64,000 nt of DNA from Clostridiales bacterium (GCA_017510605.1 JAFWMQ010000011.1:1-64000), one strand, 5' to 3'; positions 9,862 to 19,227 are shown, counted from the first letter of the stretch. Program-made: numbers and translations. Notes: generated from the sequence alone by a model not told the origin.

Positions 9862-9870
9862 TGATACAAT
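9862..9870 (+). promoter_or_regulatory. Likely extended -10 promoter element of the hydrogenase operon
   Basis: TGATACAAT has the TGn extension and a near-consensus -10 hexamer at 9865-9870. It lies about 100 bp before hydC, and no convincing -35 box is seen at 17 bp. A start near 9877 would put the hairpin at 9885-9914 at the very front of the mRNA. Confidence 0.45.
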
Positions 9871-9884
9871 AAACGCTGATTATG

Positions 9885-9914
9885 GGTGGCAGTTAGTATG
9901 GACTAACTGCCACC
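9885..9914 (+). other. 12-bp perfect hairpin in the 5' leader of hydCBA
   Basis: GGTGGCAGTTAG pairs without mismatch with CTAACTGCCACC around a six-base loop (TATGGA). No T-run follows, so it does not look like a simple terminator. It may protect the 5' end of the mRNA or be a regulator site. Confidence 0.6.
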
Positions 9915-9968
9915 TTGCACAGTAAAATTTACAGGTTGGAATATTCCCAAAAGAGGCAGGAGGTTTTT

Positions 9969-10457
9969 ATGGCAAAATTACAAGAAGCTGCTGTCGCTCA
10001 GATTACGGAGATCTGTGATCGTCACGTTAACGATAAGACTCCTTTGATGATGATCTTGAGTGACATTCAGAATGAGTACGGATACATTCCGCTCGAAGTT
10101 CAGGAATTGGTTTCCAAGAAGACAGGTATTTCGGTAGCAGAGATCTATGGAGTTGTTACATTCTACTCATTCTTTTCTCTTACTCCGAAGGGAAAGTACG
10201 TTGTAGGTTGCTGCCTTGGTACAGCTTGCTACGTTAAGGGAGCTCAGAACGTTATCGATAAGTTCCAGGAGCTCTTAGGAATCAAGCCCGGTGAGACAAC
10301 AGAAGACGGTCTTTTCACTTTGGACGCTCTCCGTTGCATTGGTGCATGTGGTATCGCACCTGCAGTAAGCATCAACGGCAAGGTTTACCCTAAGGTTAAG
10401 GTTGACCAGGTTCCTGCAATTATCAATGAATTAAAAGAGGAGGCTGCTAAGGCATGA
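9969..10457 (+). CDS. hydC: Bifurcating [FeFe] hydrogenase, NuoE-like subunit HydC
   Basis: Small cytoplasmic subunit with a thioredoxin-like [2Fe-2S] domain, related to NuoE. The four ligands are visible as CLGTAC (C-x4-C) and CIGAC (C-x3-C) about 36 residues later. The N-terminal helical part has the family segment MMILSDIQNEYGYIP. It passes electrons within the hydrogenase complex. The start at 9969 has AGGAGG a few bases upstream, so upstream in-frame codons are not needed, giving 162 residues. Its stop overlaps the start of hydB (ATGA), and the order hydC-hydB-hydA matches the Thermotoga-type trimeric bifurcating enzyme. Confidence 0.93.
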   Translation: MAKLQEAAVAQITEICDRHVNDKTPLMMILSDIQNEYGYIPLEVQELVSKKTGISVAEIYGVVTFYSFFSLTPKGKYVVGCCLGTACYVKGAQNVIDKFQELLGIKPGETTEDGLFTLDALRCIGACGIAPAVSINGKVYPKVKVDQVPAIINELKEEAAKA

Positions 10458-12337
10458 TAAGTTCTGTTACTGACCTTAATGAGAGATTTGAAGCTCTCTC
10501 CAAGAGCCTTGACGACAAGATCAAGGGCGGTGACGGCAAGCGTCACATCGTACTCTGCGGTGGTACAGGATGCCTTTCTGCACACTCCACAGAGATCATG
10601 GAAAGATTTAAAGCAGTCCTTAAGGAAAAGGGAATCGAGGACAAAGCTACTGTTAATCAGGTAGGCTGCTTTGGTTTCTGCTCACAGGGACCTTTTGTTA
10701 AGATCTATCCTGAAGATACTCTTTATAGAATGGTTAAGATCGAAGACGTAGATGAGATCGTTGAGAAAGATCTTATCGGCGGCGAGATCGTTGATAGACT
10801 TCTCTATGTTGATCCTAAGACACAGGAGAAGGTTACAAAGCAGGAAGATATTCTCTTCTACAAGAAGCAGAGACGTGTAGCTCTTAACGGCTGCGGCGTT
10901 ATCAATCCTGAAGACATCAACGAAGCTATCGGCATGGGCGCTTTCCAGGGTATCAAGAGAGCACTCACAATGACACAGCAGGAAGTTATTGATGAAGTTC
11001 TTGCTTCCGGTCTCCGTGGTCGTGGCGGCGGCGGATTCCCCACAGGAAGAAAGTGGCAGTTCGCTTTGAACGTTGAATCTGATCAGAAGTACGTTGTATG
11101 TAACGGCGACGAGGGCGACCCGGGTGCATTCATGGATCGTTCCATCCTCGAAGGTAACCCTCTTGGCGTTATCGAAGGTATGATGATCGCTGGTTACGCT
11201 TTCGGCGCATCAGAAGGTTATTTCTATGTTCGTGCCGAGTACCCGATCGCTGTTAAGAGACTTAAGATCGCTATCGAGCAGGCAAGAGCAGAAGGTATGC
11301 TCGGAAAGAATATCCTCGGCACAGACTTCAGTTTCGACTGCCAGATCAGACTCGGTGCAGGTGCATTCGTTTGCGGTGAGGAGACAGCTCTCCTTAACTC
11401 AATCGAAGGTAAGCGCGGTATGCCCCGTCCGAGGCCGCCGTTCCCGGCAGTTAAGGGTCTCTGGGGCAAGCCGACATGCGTTAACAACGTAGAGACTCTC
11501 GCTTGTGTTCCTTACATCCTGAGAGAAGGCGCTGACAAGTTCGCTTCCGTTGGTACAGAGAAGTCAAAGGGTACAAAGGTTTTCGCTTTGGGCGGAAAAG
11601 TTAATAACGTTGGTCTCGTAGAAGTTCCTATGGGTACAACATTAAGAGAACTCATCTATGATATCGGCGGCGGTATCCCGGATGGCAAGCAGTTCAAGGC
11701 TATCCAGACAGGCGGTCCTTCCGGCGGATGCTTGACAGCAGAATATCTTGATGAGCCTATCGATTTCGATAACCTCGTTCAGAAGGGCTCCATGATGGGT
11801 TCCGGCGGTGCTATCGTAATGGACGAAGACAACTGCATGGTTGACGTTGCTAAGTTCTATCTTGAATTCATCTGCGACGAGTCTTGCGGTAAGTGCACAC
11901 CTTGCCGTATTGGTACAAAGAGAATGCTCGAGATCCTCACAAGAATTACTGAGGGTAAGGGCACAATGAAGGATCTTGACGAGCTCGAAGAACTGAGCCA
12001 GACGATCAAGGCTAACTCCCTCTGCGCTTTGGGCCAGACAGCATCCAACCCTGTAAACTCTACACTTGCTCACTTCCGTGACGAGTACCTTGCTCACATC
12101 GTTGACAAGAAGTGCCCTGCTCATGTATGTAAGAACCTTATGTCCTATACGATCGACGCTGATAAGTGTATCGGCTGCGGTATGTGCGCTAAGGGTTGTC
12201 CTGCAGGCTGCATCACACGTACAGATTATGTTGCTGAAGGACACAAGCTCGCATCTATGGCTATTGACGCTGATAAGTGCGTTAAGTGCGGTGCGTGCAT
12301 CAGCACATGTAAGTTCAACGCAATTTCGAAGGTTTAA
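10454..12337 (+). CDS. hydB: Bifurcating [FeFe] hydrogenase, flavin subunit HydB (NuoF-like)
   Basis: 627 residues. An N-terminal thioredoxin-like [2Fe-2S] domain (CGGTGC and CFGFC, about residues 35-90) comes first. Next is the NuoF-type FMN/NAD(H) core with GRGGGGFPTGRKW and the NGDEGDPGAFMDR segment, an SLBB-like region, and the [4Fe-4S] motif ESCGKCTPCRIG. The C terminus has two ferredoxin-type [4Fe-4S] motifs (CIGCGMCAKGC and CVKCGACISTC). This architecture is that of HydB, where electrons from NADH and reduced ferredoxin meet at the flavin. Known relatives couple H2 formation to oxidation of both carriers. The gene lies between hydC (4-bp overlap) and hydA (15-bp gap). Confidence 0.95.
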   Translation: MISSVTDLNERFEALSKSLDDKIKGGDGKRHIVLCGGTGCLSAHSTEIMERFKAVLKEKGIEDKATVNQVGCFGFCSQGPFVKIYPEDTLYRMVKIEDVDEIVEKDLIGGEIVDRLLYVDPKTQEKVTKQEDILFYKKQRRVALNGCGVINPEDINEAIGMGAFQGIKRALTMTQQEVIDEVLASGLRGRGGGGFPTGRKWQFALNVESDQKYVVCNGDEGDPGAFMDRSILEGNPLGVIEGMMIAGYAFGASEGYFYVRAEYPIAVKRLKIAIEQARAEGMLGKNILGTDFSFDCQIRLGAGAFVCGEETALLNSIEGKRGMPRPRPPFPAVKGLWGKPTCVNNVETLACVPYILREGADKFASVGTEKSKGTKVFALGGKVNNVGLVEVPMGTTLRELIYDIGGGIPDGKQFKAIQTGGPSGGCLTAEYLDEPIDFDNLVQKGSMMGSGGAIVMDEDNCMVDVAKFYLEFICDESCGKCTPCRIGTKRMLEILTRITEGKGTMKDLDELEELSQTIKANSLCALGQTASNPVNSTLAHFRDEYLAHIVDKKCPAHVCKNLMSYTIDADKCIGCGMCAKGCPAGCITRTDYVAEGHKLASMAIDADKCVKCGACISTCKFNAISKV

Positions 12338-12352
12338 TCAGGAGGCAAAAGA

Positions 12353-14131
12353 ATGAGTTTAGTTAATATTAAAATTGAAGGTCAGCCTTATCAGGTTGAA
12401 GCCGGCCTCACCATTCTTGAAGCTGCTAAGGCTTGTGGCTATGAGATTCCTTCACTTTGTGCTTTTAATCATGGCGAGTGCAACCAGGGTTCATGCCGTG
12501 TCTGCTTGGTAGAAGCAACAGGCGCAAGAGGACTCGTTGCATCCTGCGTATATCCTGTATCAGAAGGTATGGAGATCAAGATCTCTTCACCTGCAGCTGT
12601 ACAGGCTCGTAGAAGATCAGTAGAGCTTATGCTCTCCAATCATAATAAGAACTGCCAGCAGTGCGATAAGAACGGCCAGTGCGAGCTTCTCCGTGTAGCT
12701 CAGATCACAGGCGCAAGAGAAGATGCTTTCTCAGGTGTTCATTCTGAGACACACATCGATACACTTGCACCCGGACTTATCCGTGATACTTCCAAGTGTA
12801 TCCTCTGCGGCCGTTGTATTGCACGCTGCTCCAATGCTCACGGCATGGGAATCTTAGGATTCGAGAACCGTGGTTTCAACACATTTGTTTCACCTGCCGA
12901 GAACAGAAGCTTTGCAGATTCTCCTTGTATCCAGTGCGGCCAGTGCGTCAATGTATGTCCTACAGGCGCTCTTATGGAGCACTCTGAGATCGACAAGGTT
13001 GATGCAGCTTTCAAGGCAGGCAAGCATGTTATCGTTCAGGCAGCTCCTGCAGTTCGTGCAGCTATCGGCGAAGAGTTCGACAATCCTGTCGGAACACCTT
13101 GCACAGGCAAGATGATCGCAGCTTTGAGAAGACTCGGTTTCGAGAGAGTTTACGATGTAAACTTCGGCGCTGACCTTACGATCATGGAAGAGGGCACAGA
13201 GCTCCTTGGCCGTCTTACAAATGGCGGAGTTCTTCCTATGATCACATCCTGCTCACCGGGATGGATCAACTATGCAGAATACAACTACGGTGATCTCTTA
13301 CCTCATCTTTCTTCCTGCAAGTCACCTCACGAGATGCAGGGTGCCATCATCAAGTCTTACTGGGCACAGGAGAAGGGCATCGATCCTAAGGATATCTTCG
13401 TTGTATCCATCATGCCTTGCGTTGCTAAGAAGTTTGAGAAGGAAAGAGAGCAGCTCATTACAAACGGTCTTCCTGATGTTGATGCGGTTCTCACAACCCG
13501 TGAGCTCGCAAGAATGATCCGCCGTGCAGGTATCATGTTCAACCGTCTTCCTGATGAAGACTGGGATCCGGATATCATGGGCGATTACACAGGCGCAGGC
13601 GTTATCTTCGGTGTAACAGGCGGCGTTATGGAAGCAGCTCTCAGAACTGTTTACTTCAAGCTCACAGGCAAGGAGTCCGAGCCTATTGAATTCACTGCAG
13701 TTCGTGGTCACGATGCAGGTATCAGAGAGGCTTCTCTCGATATCAACGGTACAACAGTTAACGTTGCAATCGCTTCTGGCATGAAGAGCGCTAAGGTTCT
13801 TCTCGACGAGATCCGCGAGGGCAAGTCAAAGTATCATTTCATCGAGATCATGGGATGCCCCGGCGGTTGTATCAACGGCGGCGGTCAGCCTTATGTACGT
13901 CCTTGCTTCATGCCTAACGAGGCAGACGATATCCTCGATACATACAAGGAGAAGAGAGCTCAGGCACTCTATTCCGAGGATGAGCGTCAGACACTCCGTC
14001 AGTCTCACAAGAATCCCCAGATCATCGAACTTTACGAGAAGTTCCTGGGCGAGCCTAACTCACATAAGGCTCACGAACTCCTGCACACATCATATGCTGC
14101 AAGAGAAGGATTTAACGAGATCAATAAGTAA
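12353..14131 (+). CDS. hydA: [FeFe] hydrogenase catalytic subunit HydA
   Basis: 592 residues carrying the H-cluster. N-terminal plant-type [2Fe-2S] ligands are C36, C48, C51 and C65. The His-ligated [4Fe-4S] site is H97, C101, C104 and C110. Two ferredoxin-type clusters follow (CILCGRCIARC and CIQCGQCVNVCP). The H-cluster motifs are L1 at 298-304 (TSCSPGW), L2 at 354 (MPCVAKKFE) and L3 near 499 (EIMGCPGGCINGGGQP with C502 and C506). L1 differs from the common TSCCPGW by a serine. The enzyme makes or takes up H2 in the cytoplasm with HydB and HydC. The maturases HydE, HydF and HydG are not in the window. A good terminator follows. Confidence 0.96.
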   Translation: MSLVNIKIEGQPYQVEAGLTILEAAKACGYEIPSLCAFNHGECNQGSCRVCLVEATGARGLVASCVYPVSEGMEIKISSPAAVQARRRSVELMLSNHNKNCQQCDKNGQCELLRVAQITGAREDAFSGVHSETHIDTLAPGLIRDTSKCILCGRCIARCSNAHGMGILGFENRGFNTFVSPAENRSFADSPCIQCGQCVNVCPTGALMEHSEIDKVDAAFKAGKHVIVQAAPAVRAAIGEEFDNPVGTPCTGKMIAALRRLGFERVYDVNFGADLTIMEEGTELLGRLTNGGVLPMITSCSPGWINYAEYNYGDLLPHLSSCKSPHEMQGAIIKSYWAQEKGIDPKDIFVVSIMPCVAKKFEKEREQLITNGLPDVDAVLTTRELARMIRRAGIMFNRLPDEDWDPDIMGDYTGAGVIFGVTGGVMEAALRTVYFKLTGKESEPIEFTAVRGHDAGIREASLDINGTTVNVAIASGMKSAKVLLDEIREGKSKYHFIEIMGCPGGCINGGGQPYVRPCFMPNEADDILDTYKEKRAQALYSEDERQTLRQSHKNPQIIELYEKFLGEPNSHKAHELLHTSYAAREGFNEINK

Positions 14132-14153
14132 TCCGGATTAAATCAGTAACTAG

Positions 14154-14188
14154 ACAGGGCATCTCTATCTGAGGTGCCCTGTTTTTTA
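14154..14188 (+). terminator. Terminator of the hydCBA operon
   Basis: ACAGGGCATCTC pairs with GAGGTGCCCTGT (one G-T pair) around TATCT, followed by a run of six T. Confidence 0.9.
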
Positions 14189-14200
14189 TTGGCGAAAAAC

Positions 14201-14263
14201 ATGGCGGTGATGGAAAAACCACTTTTGCCGTACCGAACAAACCGGGTTACTGTATATGCGTAA
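14201..14263 (+). other. 20-codon open frame between two terminators (doubtful)
   Basis: Between the hydA terminator and a second terminator at 14301-14330 lies a short frame of 20 codons with a basic composition and a Pro-Tyr-Arg-Thr-Asn core. No clear ribosome site is seen. The stretch could equally be a small RNA whose 3' end is the second hairpin. Confidence 0.2.
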
Positions 14264-14300
14264 ACGGAATCTATCCGTCACGCGGCGGTTAAAGAAAGTT

Positions 14301-14332
14301 AAGGTGTCTCATACTGATGAGGCACCTTTTTT
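14301..14332 (+). terminator. Second terminator after the hydrogenase operon
   Basis: AAGGTGTCTCAT pairs with ATGAGGCACCTT, followed by a run of T. It sits about 120 bp beyond the hydA terminator, which suggests a backup terminator or the end of a short separate transcript. Confidence 0.8.
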
Positions 14333-14381
14333 ACAGTTAACGTTAATAGAGAAACCGATTAAAGTTTTTTGACTTATCGCG

Positions 14382-14390
14382 TGGTATAAT
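14382..14390 (+). promoter_or_regulatory. Extended -10 promoter for the GGDEF gene
   Basis: TGGTATAAT is a consensus extended -10 element about 45 bp before the ATG at 14436. A TTGACT string lies only 10 bp upstream and is too close to be its -35 box. Confidence 0.55.
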
Positions 14391-14435
14391 ACCGTTTGGG
14401 CAGACAACAGAGGCTTTTTTATTTACTCATTTTTT

Positions 14436-16355
14436 ATGAAACACAGGATAGCTGTTTTTTCAAATGGATATAACGGAAGCATAACTCTCAAAGCGATTGA
14501 GGGTATTAAGAAGTATGCCAAGATCAAAGACTTTGATACGCACTTCTATATCGGGTTCGCTGCCAGCAACAGGAAAAACTCGATCAATGTCGGACAGTCC
14601 AACATATACAAACTTGCAAGGCTTGAGGAATATGACGGCCTTATAGTATTTGCCAGTCATTTAAATAACGCGGAGCTTGCCGAGAATCTCATAAAGGATG
14701 CGAGGGACAGAGGCATTCCGGTTGTAAGTGTCGGAATGGAGATCAAAGGAGTTCCTTATGTCGGCATCAACAACAGAGACGGAATGAGGGAACTTGTTGA
14801 GCATCTGATAACAGTTCACAAGGTTAAGAAGATCGTATATATCGGAGGAACAAAAGATCATCTGGATACCCAGGAGCGGTTAAGTGTCATTCAGGAAGTT
14901 GTAAAAAAACACGGCCTGAAACTCCCTAAGAAAAACATTTTCTTTGGAGACTGGGGAAATGAGAAGGCAATGGAAGTCGTGGATACGCTTGCCGGCGATC
15001 CCGATAATATGCCTGATGCGATTATCTGCGCAAATGACATCATGGCCCTGGCTGTAGAGTGTGAACTCTATGATCTCGGCTTCAAAATTCCGGGTGATGT
15101 TATAGTTACGGGATTTGACCATATCGGAGAAGGCAGCATATCTTATCCTGCTATGACAACTGTTGAACAGGACTATGTAACTGTCGGTTATAACAGCTGC
15201 AAGATCCTCTATGACATCGTAGAGGGAAAAAAGAAAAATACTTATTCTTCCGTATCTTCAAAGCTTGTTGTCGGCGAGAGCTGCGGATGCAACTCGGAAA
15301 GAGACAATCCTTATGATATAGGCAGACGCAATTACTGCAGAAGGATCCATGCCAAGAGCAAACAGGCCGATTTCTTTAACCGTTTTATGCGTGAAGAGAG
15401 AAAGACGATCCTTGATTCTACTGATTACGATGACATGAAGAATAAACTGAGGTCTCTCTATGAGAAGAGCCACGAATATGTCGGCGGCAACTACTATATC
15501 ATGCTTAACAAATATTTCTTTGAAGATTTTTCAATAGAAGAGAACGAGCATTCAGACAGGTGCTACGATACCGGTTTTGACGCGGCAGTTCCGCTGTTAG
15601 ACGGAAGAATATCTGATAAAGCAATAGACAAGACAATGAAGATCCCTGGCTTTATCAAATACAAGAAAGAACAACACATATACTTTTTCTATCCTCTGCA
15701 TAACGATCAGTTTAATTTCGGCTATGTGGTGTTCAGGGACGGAACATATATAATCAACGAGAATTTCCGGATACATGATTATCTCGAAAAGATGGAACAG
15801 TCTTTCGTGGAATTCAGGGTCAATCTGCATCTTGAGATGGTCAATAAGGAACTTCGTTACCTCTATGATAAAGATCCTATGACGGGTCTTTATAACAGAT
15901 TCTGTTTTATCAGTCACGCCATTCCGATAGTTGATGAATGCAAGGAGAATAAGCAGAAGGCATTGATCTTGTTTGTTGATATAAACAACATGAAGAAGAT
16001 CAATGACCGCTACGGCCATGTTTTCGGCGACAGGGCGATAGACTCCGTATCAGACGCGATCAAGCAGAGCATAGACGGGGATAACGCTATCGGAATACGG
16101 TACGGCGGAGATGAGTTCCTGGTAATTGCCGGAAACGCCTCTGATGATTATGCAGTGAAGGTAAAGCGCAGCATAATTTCTTATATAGACAGAGAGAACA
16201 AGCGCGGAATCAACCCGTTCAAGTTCTCAGTAAGTATCGGCTATGTCCTTACCGATCCCAAATCAAAGAGAACGGTCAACGACTATGTTGATGAAGCCGA
16301 CAGACTGATGTACGAGATCAAGAACGAGTATCACAAAAAACACCCGGACGGTTAA
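14436..16355 (+). CDS. Diguanylate cyclase with LacI-type sugar-binding sensor domain
   Basis: 639-residue protein predicted to make cyclic di-GMP. Residues 1 to about 290 look like the periplasmic-binding-protein-like domain of LacI/GalR regulators (IAVFSNGYNGS, DAIICANDIMALAVECELY, VTGFDH, TTVEQDYVTVG), but the DNA-binding helix-turn-helix is absent and there is no signal peptide or membrane span, so sensing would be of a cytoplasmic ligand. A middle region of about 200 residues is unassigned. The C-terminal GGDEF domain has an intact active site GGDEF at 557-561 (RYGGDEFLV). The usual RxxD inhibitory site just upstream is missing. The gene has no good ribosome site. It ends 4 bp into the convergent membrane-protein gene. 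Confidence 0.85.
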   Translation: MKHRIAVFSNGYNGSITLKAIEGIKKYAKIKDFDTHFYIGFAASNRKNSINVGQSNIYKLARLEEYDGLIVFASHLNNAELAENLIKDARDRGIPVVSVGMEIKGVPYVGINNRDGMRELVEHLITVHKVKKIVYIGGTKDHLDTQERLSVIQEVVKKHGLKLPKKNIFFGDWGNEKAMEVVDTLAGDPDNMPDAIICANDIMALAVECELYDLGFKIPGDVIVTGFDHIGEGSISYPAMTTVEQDYVTVGYNSCKILYDIVEGKKKNTYSSVSSKLVVGESCGCNSERDNPYDIGRRNYCRRIHAKSKQADFFNRFMREERKTILDSTDYDDMKNKLRSLYEKSHEYVGGNYYIMLNKYFFEDFSIEENEHSDRCYDTGFDAAVPLLDGRISDKAIDKTMKIPGFIKYKKEQHIYFFYPLHNDQFNFGYVVFRDGTYIINENFRIHDYLEKMEQSFVEFRVNLHLEMVNKELRYLYDKDPMTGLYNRFCFISHAIPIVDECKENKQKALILFVDINNMKKINDRYGHVFGDRAIDSVSDAIKQSIDGDNAIGIRYGGDEFLVIAGNASDDYAVKVKRSIISYIDRENKRGINPFKFSVSIGYVLTDPKSKRTVNDYVDEADRLMYEIKNEYHKKHPDG

Positions 16356-19114
16356 AAGATCTTATAGATCGTTGTATTTTCTTCCGCGAAGTAAGCAACC
16401 TGAGTCAGGTTCTCCTCAAAGAACTTCTTATTGAATGTTATTCCGTTGCCGTAATCTGTCTTCTCAAATTCGGGATCTGCAATAAGATATCTGATATTAC
16501 GTTCCTTGCAGTATCTTGTGAATTCGTTTATGTCTTCTCCGCAGCCTGTAATAAGCCAGAGATAGATGGTATCTCTCGTATAGGTATCATGTCCGGCGGA
16601 CCAGGCATAGTATGGCCATCCGTAATACATGGGACGTCCTGCCAGAATGAAACGGTTCATAGACCACATCGGTGTAAGGAAAACATCAGAAGGATCGGTG
16701 TTTTCGACTATCCATTTTGTGACAGGTGAACTCGTATCAACTGACATCGGAGTGCGGTTGATATTAATATATGTCGCCCATTCGCTTATACCTGTAGCTG
16801 TAAGCGGGAACATAAGAGCAAGTGCAAGGATGACACCGGCGAGTTCCAAAGCGATCCATGCGGGAAGCGGGATGCCCTTGGCCTTTTTAGTTTTAACAGG
16901 CTCATGCTTGACCGATCCGGTATTTACTTCATTCTCCGCAGCTACAGTATTAAGGTTGGAAAATTCAACATATTCGTTTACTGCTTCGATGGCAACATTT
17001 GCATCTGAATCGTCGTCCGGTTCATCTTCACCGAAACTGAAATTGGGAGAAATATTCACGGGACGTACTGCAGCACGGGCAGGCTCGGGTGAAGCTGCCA
17101 TGATCGCATCATCAGAATCATCGTAAACGAAATCATCATTAACTTCGAAGGTCTCCGGATCATCTTTTCCGGTTTCATTATTGTCACCGAAAGATACTCC
17201 AAGCGGGGCTTTTCTCACGGCATTCTCATTGCCGCCAAAGCCTGAGATATCTGCATCAATACCGGTGTGTTCATCGAGAGCTCTGATATCAGGGATCTCT
17301 TTCTCCTCTATGTTTATCATAGGTTCGCCAAAAGCACTGTTTCCCAGAACAGGAGTCCTGATTCCCTTGTCTTCCGAAGCTACGGCTACTGCAAAATCAC
17401 TGTCGATCGCTTCCGCATCGATGATGTCATCATCTGCTGAGGATTCTTCGGTGCTGCCTGCTTTCCTTAACTTAACCGGAATAAAGAGCAGGTTTGCGAT
17501 CAATGCTGCGACAAATGCATCTACAAGGATGAGCGTTACCTGAATAAACTTATGGTTTGCAAGCATCTCAAGAGATATCTTGAAGAGGAATGCAAAGATC
17601 ATCGGATTAAGCGCGCATATGAATAAAAGGAAACGGTGCACTGGCTTCTTCTGGATGATATCGACGACCAGTACCGCAAGCGAAAATACTGCACCGAGAA
17701 TAAGCGTGAGACCCGTAACGATCAACAGGTATTTGGATACGGAATATACAGTCAGGTCTTTAAGGATAAATCCCGGTTCGAAAACAAATGATACAACGTT
17801 TTTGTATCCGCCGGAGAAGACCAGCGTCTGTATAAATGAAGAAACGACGGCACATACTGCAACTGCAAGATAAAGCAGTCTGCTTTCGGAGAAAACTGCC
17901 ATACCGAAAAGCACAAGAAGAAGTGCTATGAGACACGAGCCGTGGAAATAAGGCATTATGATCGCAAGTGTGCATGCAAGCATAGTGGTCGATACCGGAT
18001 AAAGAGGATCGTTGGGTCTGTGAAGCCATGCATTTCTGGTGAATGCAAAAGCTTTGAGCCCGCCCTCGGATTCTTCGGCACGGGAGATGGATATTCCGAG
18101 TCTTCTGACAAATGGCAGGAATAAAATGACCATGATCAGGATAACGGAAATGCCCAGCATAAGATGGCGCTGGTTAGGATATACGTTGATTGCCCAGATA
18201 CCCCATGAATCATAATCGGTAACCGCATACCAGGAATTGGATTCGAATATGGTCTTTACAGCCTGTGAAGGTGTGTTTCCGGCCGTAAGAAGCTCTCCGA
18301 AATGATAGAAAACATTAAGCGAGCTTCTGAATAAAACAAGAACAGGTGCTATCAGGAATGCGGCGCGTCTTGAACTGAGCAGTATAGCCAGAAGACCCAG
18401 TAAAACCAGAGCGCAGACCATTGAGATAATGGAAGGCAGGTTGATCGCATAGTCGATAGGAAGGCCCAGATACTGAAGTGTGCCTGCAAAGAAATAGAAG
18501 AAGAAGTGATAGTTGATACCGTCACCTGAGAAATGCATATACTGGGTAGGGAAATTGAATCCTTTTCCAAAAGAAGACACCATAGCCGTATGCGGAGAGA
18601 GATCCGAGAAAGTCGAATATCCGTTGAACAGCGTGGTGCCGTCAACTCTGTATGTATAGAACATAAGGAAAGTTGAAGCTATGGTGATGGCTACTATTAC
18701 GATGCCATAGAAAACCGTATCCAAAGCATTTGATTCGTAGTCATCTATCGCAGCCGCCGATCCTGAAGCTTTCAGTTCCTCACGCTTGATCCTTTTTCTG
18801 TTGATAAGTATCAGACATGTCAGGATCATCCAGAGAAAGAATGCAAATGTGATGAGAACACCGAGTTTTTTGCAGAGTTCCCCGTTATCAATAAAATATG
18901 AAAGCCCTAAGGTTACGTAGTAATTGAAGAACGGAACGCACATCATTCCGGTTACAATGCCTGCGGGAACCGTGAACAGCGTGTTCGGAATATGGGTAAT
19001 GGTTTTAGCTGAAGGGCTGCAGGCAATATATAATCTGCGGACATCCGGTACTGACAATCCGACAAAGCATATACCGAATACGGCACATAAAACCAAATAT
19101 AAAATAGCGAGCAT
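16352..19114 (-). CDS. Large polytopic membrane protein, possibly GT-C type glycosyltransferase
   Basis: 920 residues with more than ten hydrophobic helices in residues 1-540 and another near 740. An acidic, low-complexity cytoplasmic-looking insert runs from about 565 to 720. The C-terminal soluble domain contains a WIVENTDPSDVFLTP-type segment and a run of Trp and Tyr (MYYGWPYYAWSAGH). Long loops with DLSPHTAMV and DGINYHFFF early in the protein resemble the acidic first loop of GT-C glycosyltransferases, which use polyprenyl-phosphate sugars, so a role in surface polysaccharide or glycoprotein assembly is possible but unproven. The ribosome site AAGGGG precedes the ATG. It is transcribed alone toward the GGDEF gene. 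Confidence 0.75.
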   Translation of the reverse strand: MLAILYLVLCAVFGICFVGLSVPDVRRLYIACSPSAKTITHIPNTLFTVPAGIVTGMMCVPFFNYYVTLGLSYFIDNGELCKKLGVLITFAFFLWMILTCLILINRKRIKREELKASGSAAAIDDYESNALDTVFYGIVIVAITIASTFLMFYTYRVDGTTLFNGYSTFSDLSPHTAMVSSFGKGFNFPTQYMHFSGDGINYHFFFYFFAGTLQYLGLPIDYAINLPSIISMVCALVLLGLLAILLSSRRAAFLIAPVLVLFRSSLNVFYHFGELLTAGNTPSQAVKTIFESNSWYAVTDYDSWGIWAINVYPNQRHLMLGISVILIMVILFLPFVRRLGISISRAEESEGGLKAFAFTRNAWLHRPNDPLYPVSTTMLACTLAIIMPYFHGSCLIALLLVLFGMAVFSESRLLYLAVAVCAVVSSFIQTLVFSGGYKNVVSFVFEPGFILKDLTVYSVSKYLLIVTGLTLILGAVFSLAVLVVDIIQKKPVHRFLLFICALNPMIFAFLFKISLEMLANHKFIQVTLILVDAFVAALIANLLFIPVKLRKAGSTEESSADDDIIDAEAIDSDFAVAVASEDKGIRTPVLGNSAFGEPMINIEEKEIPDIRALDEHTGIDADISGFGGNENAVRKAPLGVSFGDNNETGKDDPETFEVNDDFVYDDSDDAIMAASPEPARAAVRPVNISPNFSFGEDEPDDDSDANVAIEAVNEYVEFSNLNTVAAENEVNTGSVKHEPVKTKKAKGIPLPAWIALELAGVILALALMFPLTATGISEWATYININRTPMSVDTSSPVTKWIVENTDPSDVFLTPMWSMNRFILAGRPMYYGWPYYAWSAGHDTYTRDTIYLWLITGCGEDINEFTRYCKERNIRYLIADPEFEKTDYGNGITFNKKFFEENLTQVAYFAEENTTIYKIF

Positions 19115-19227
19115 ATATATCCCCTTATTTTTTATTTATGCTAATCCCATTAATCTTAACACAAGTTAGCTTTTTACAAACATGTGGCAATTTGTGGGTA
19201 TCGATGAAGACCATGCCTGAAAAAGAG

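Noticed and set aside
14369..14374. TTGACT as a -35 box for the GGDEF gene
   Set aside because: Only 10 bp from the TATAAT; the extended -10 explains the promoter better.
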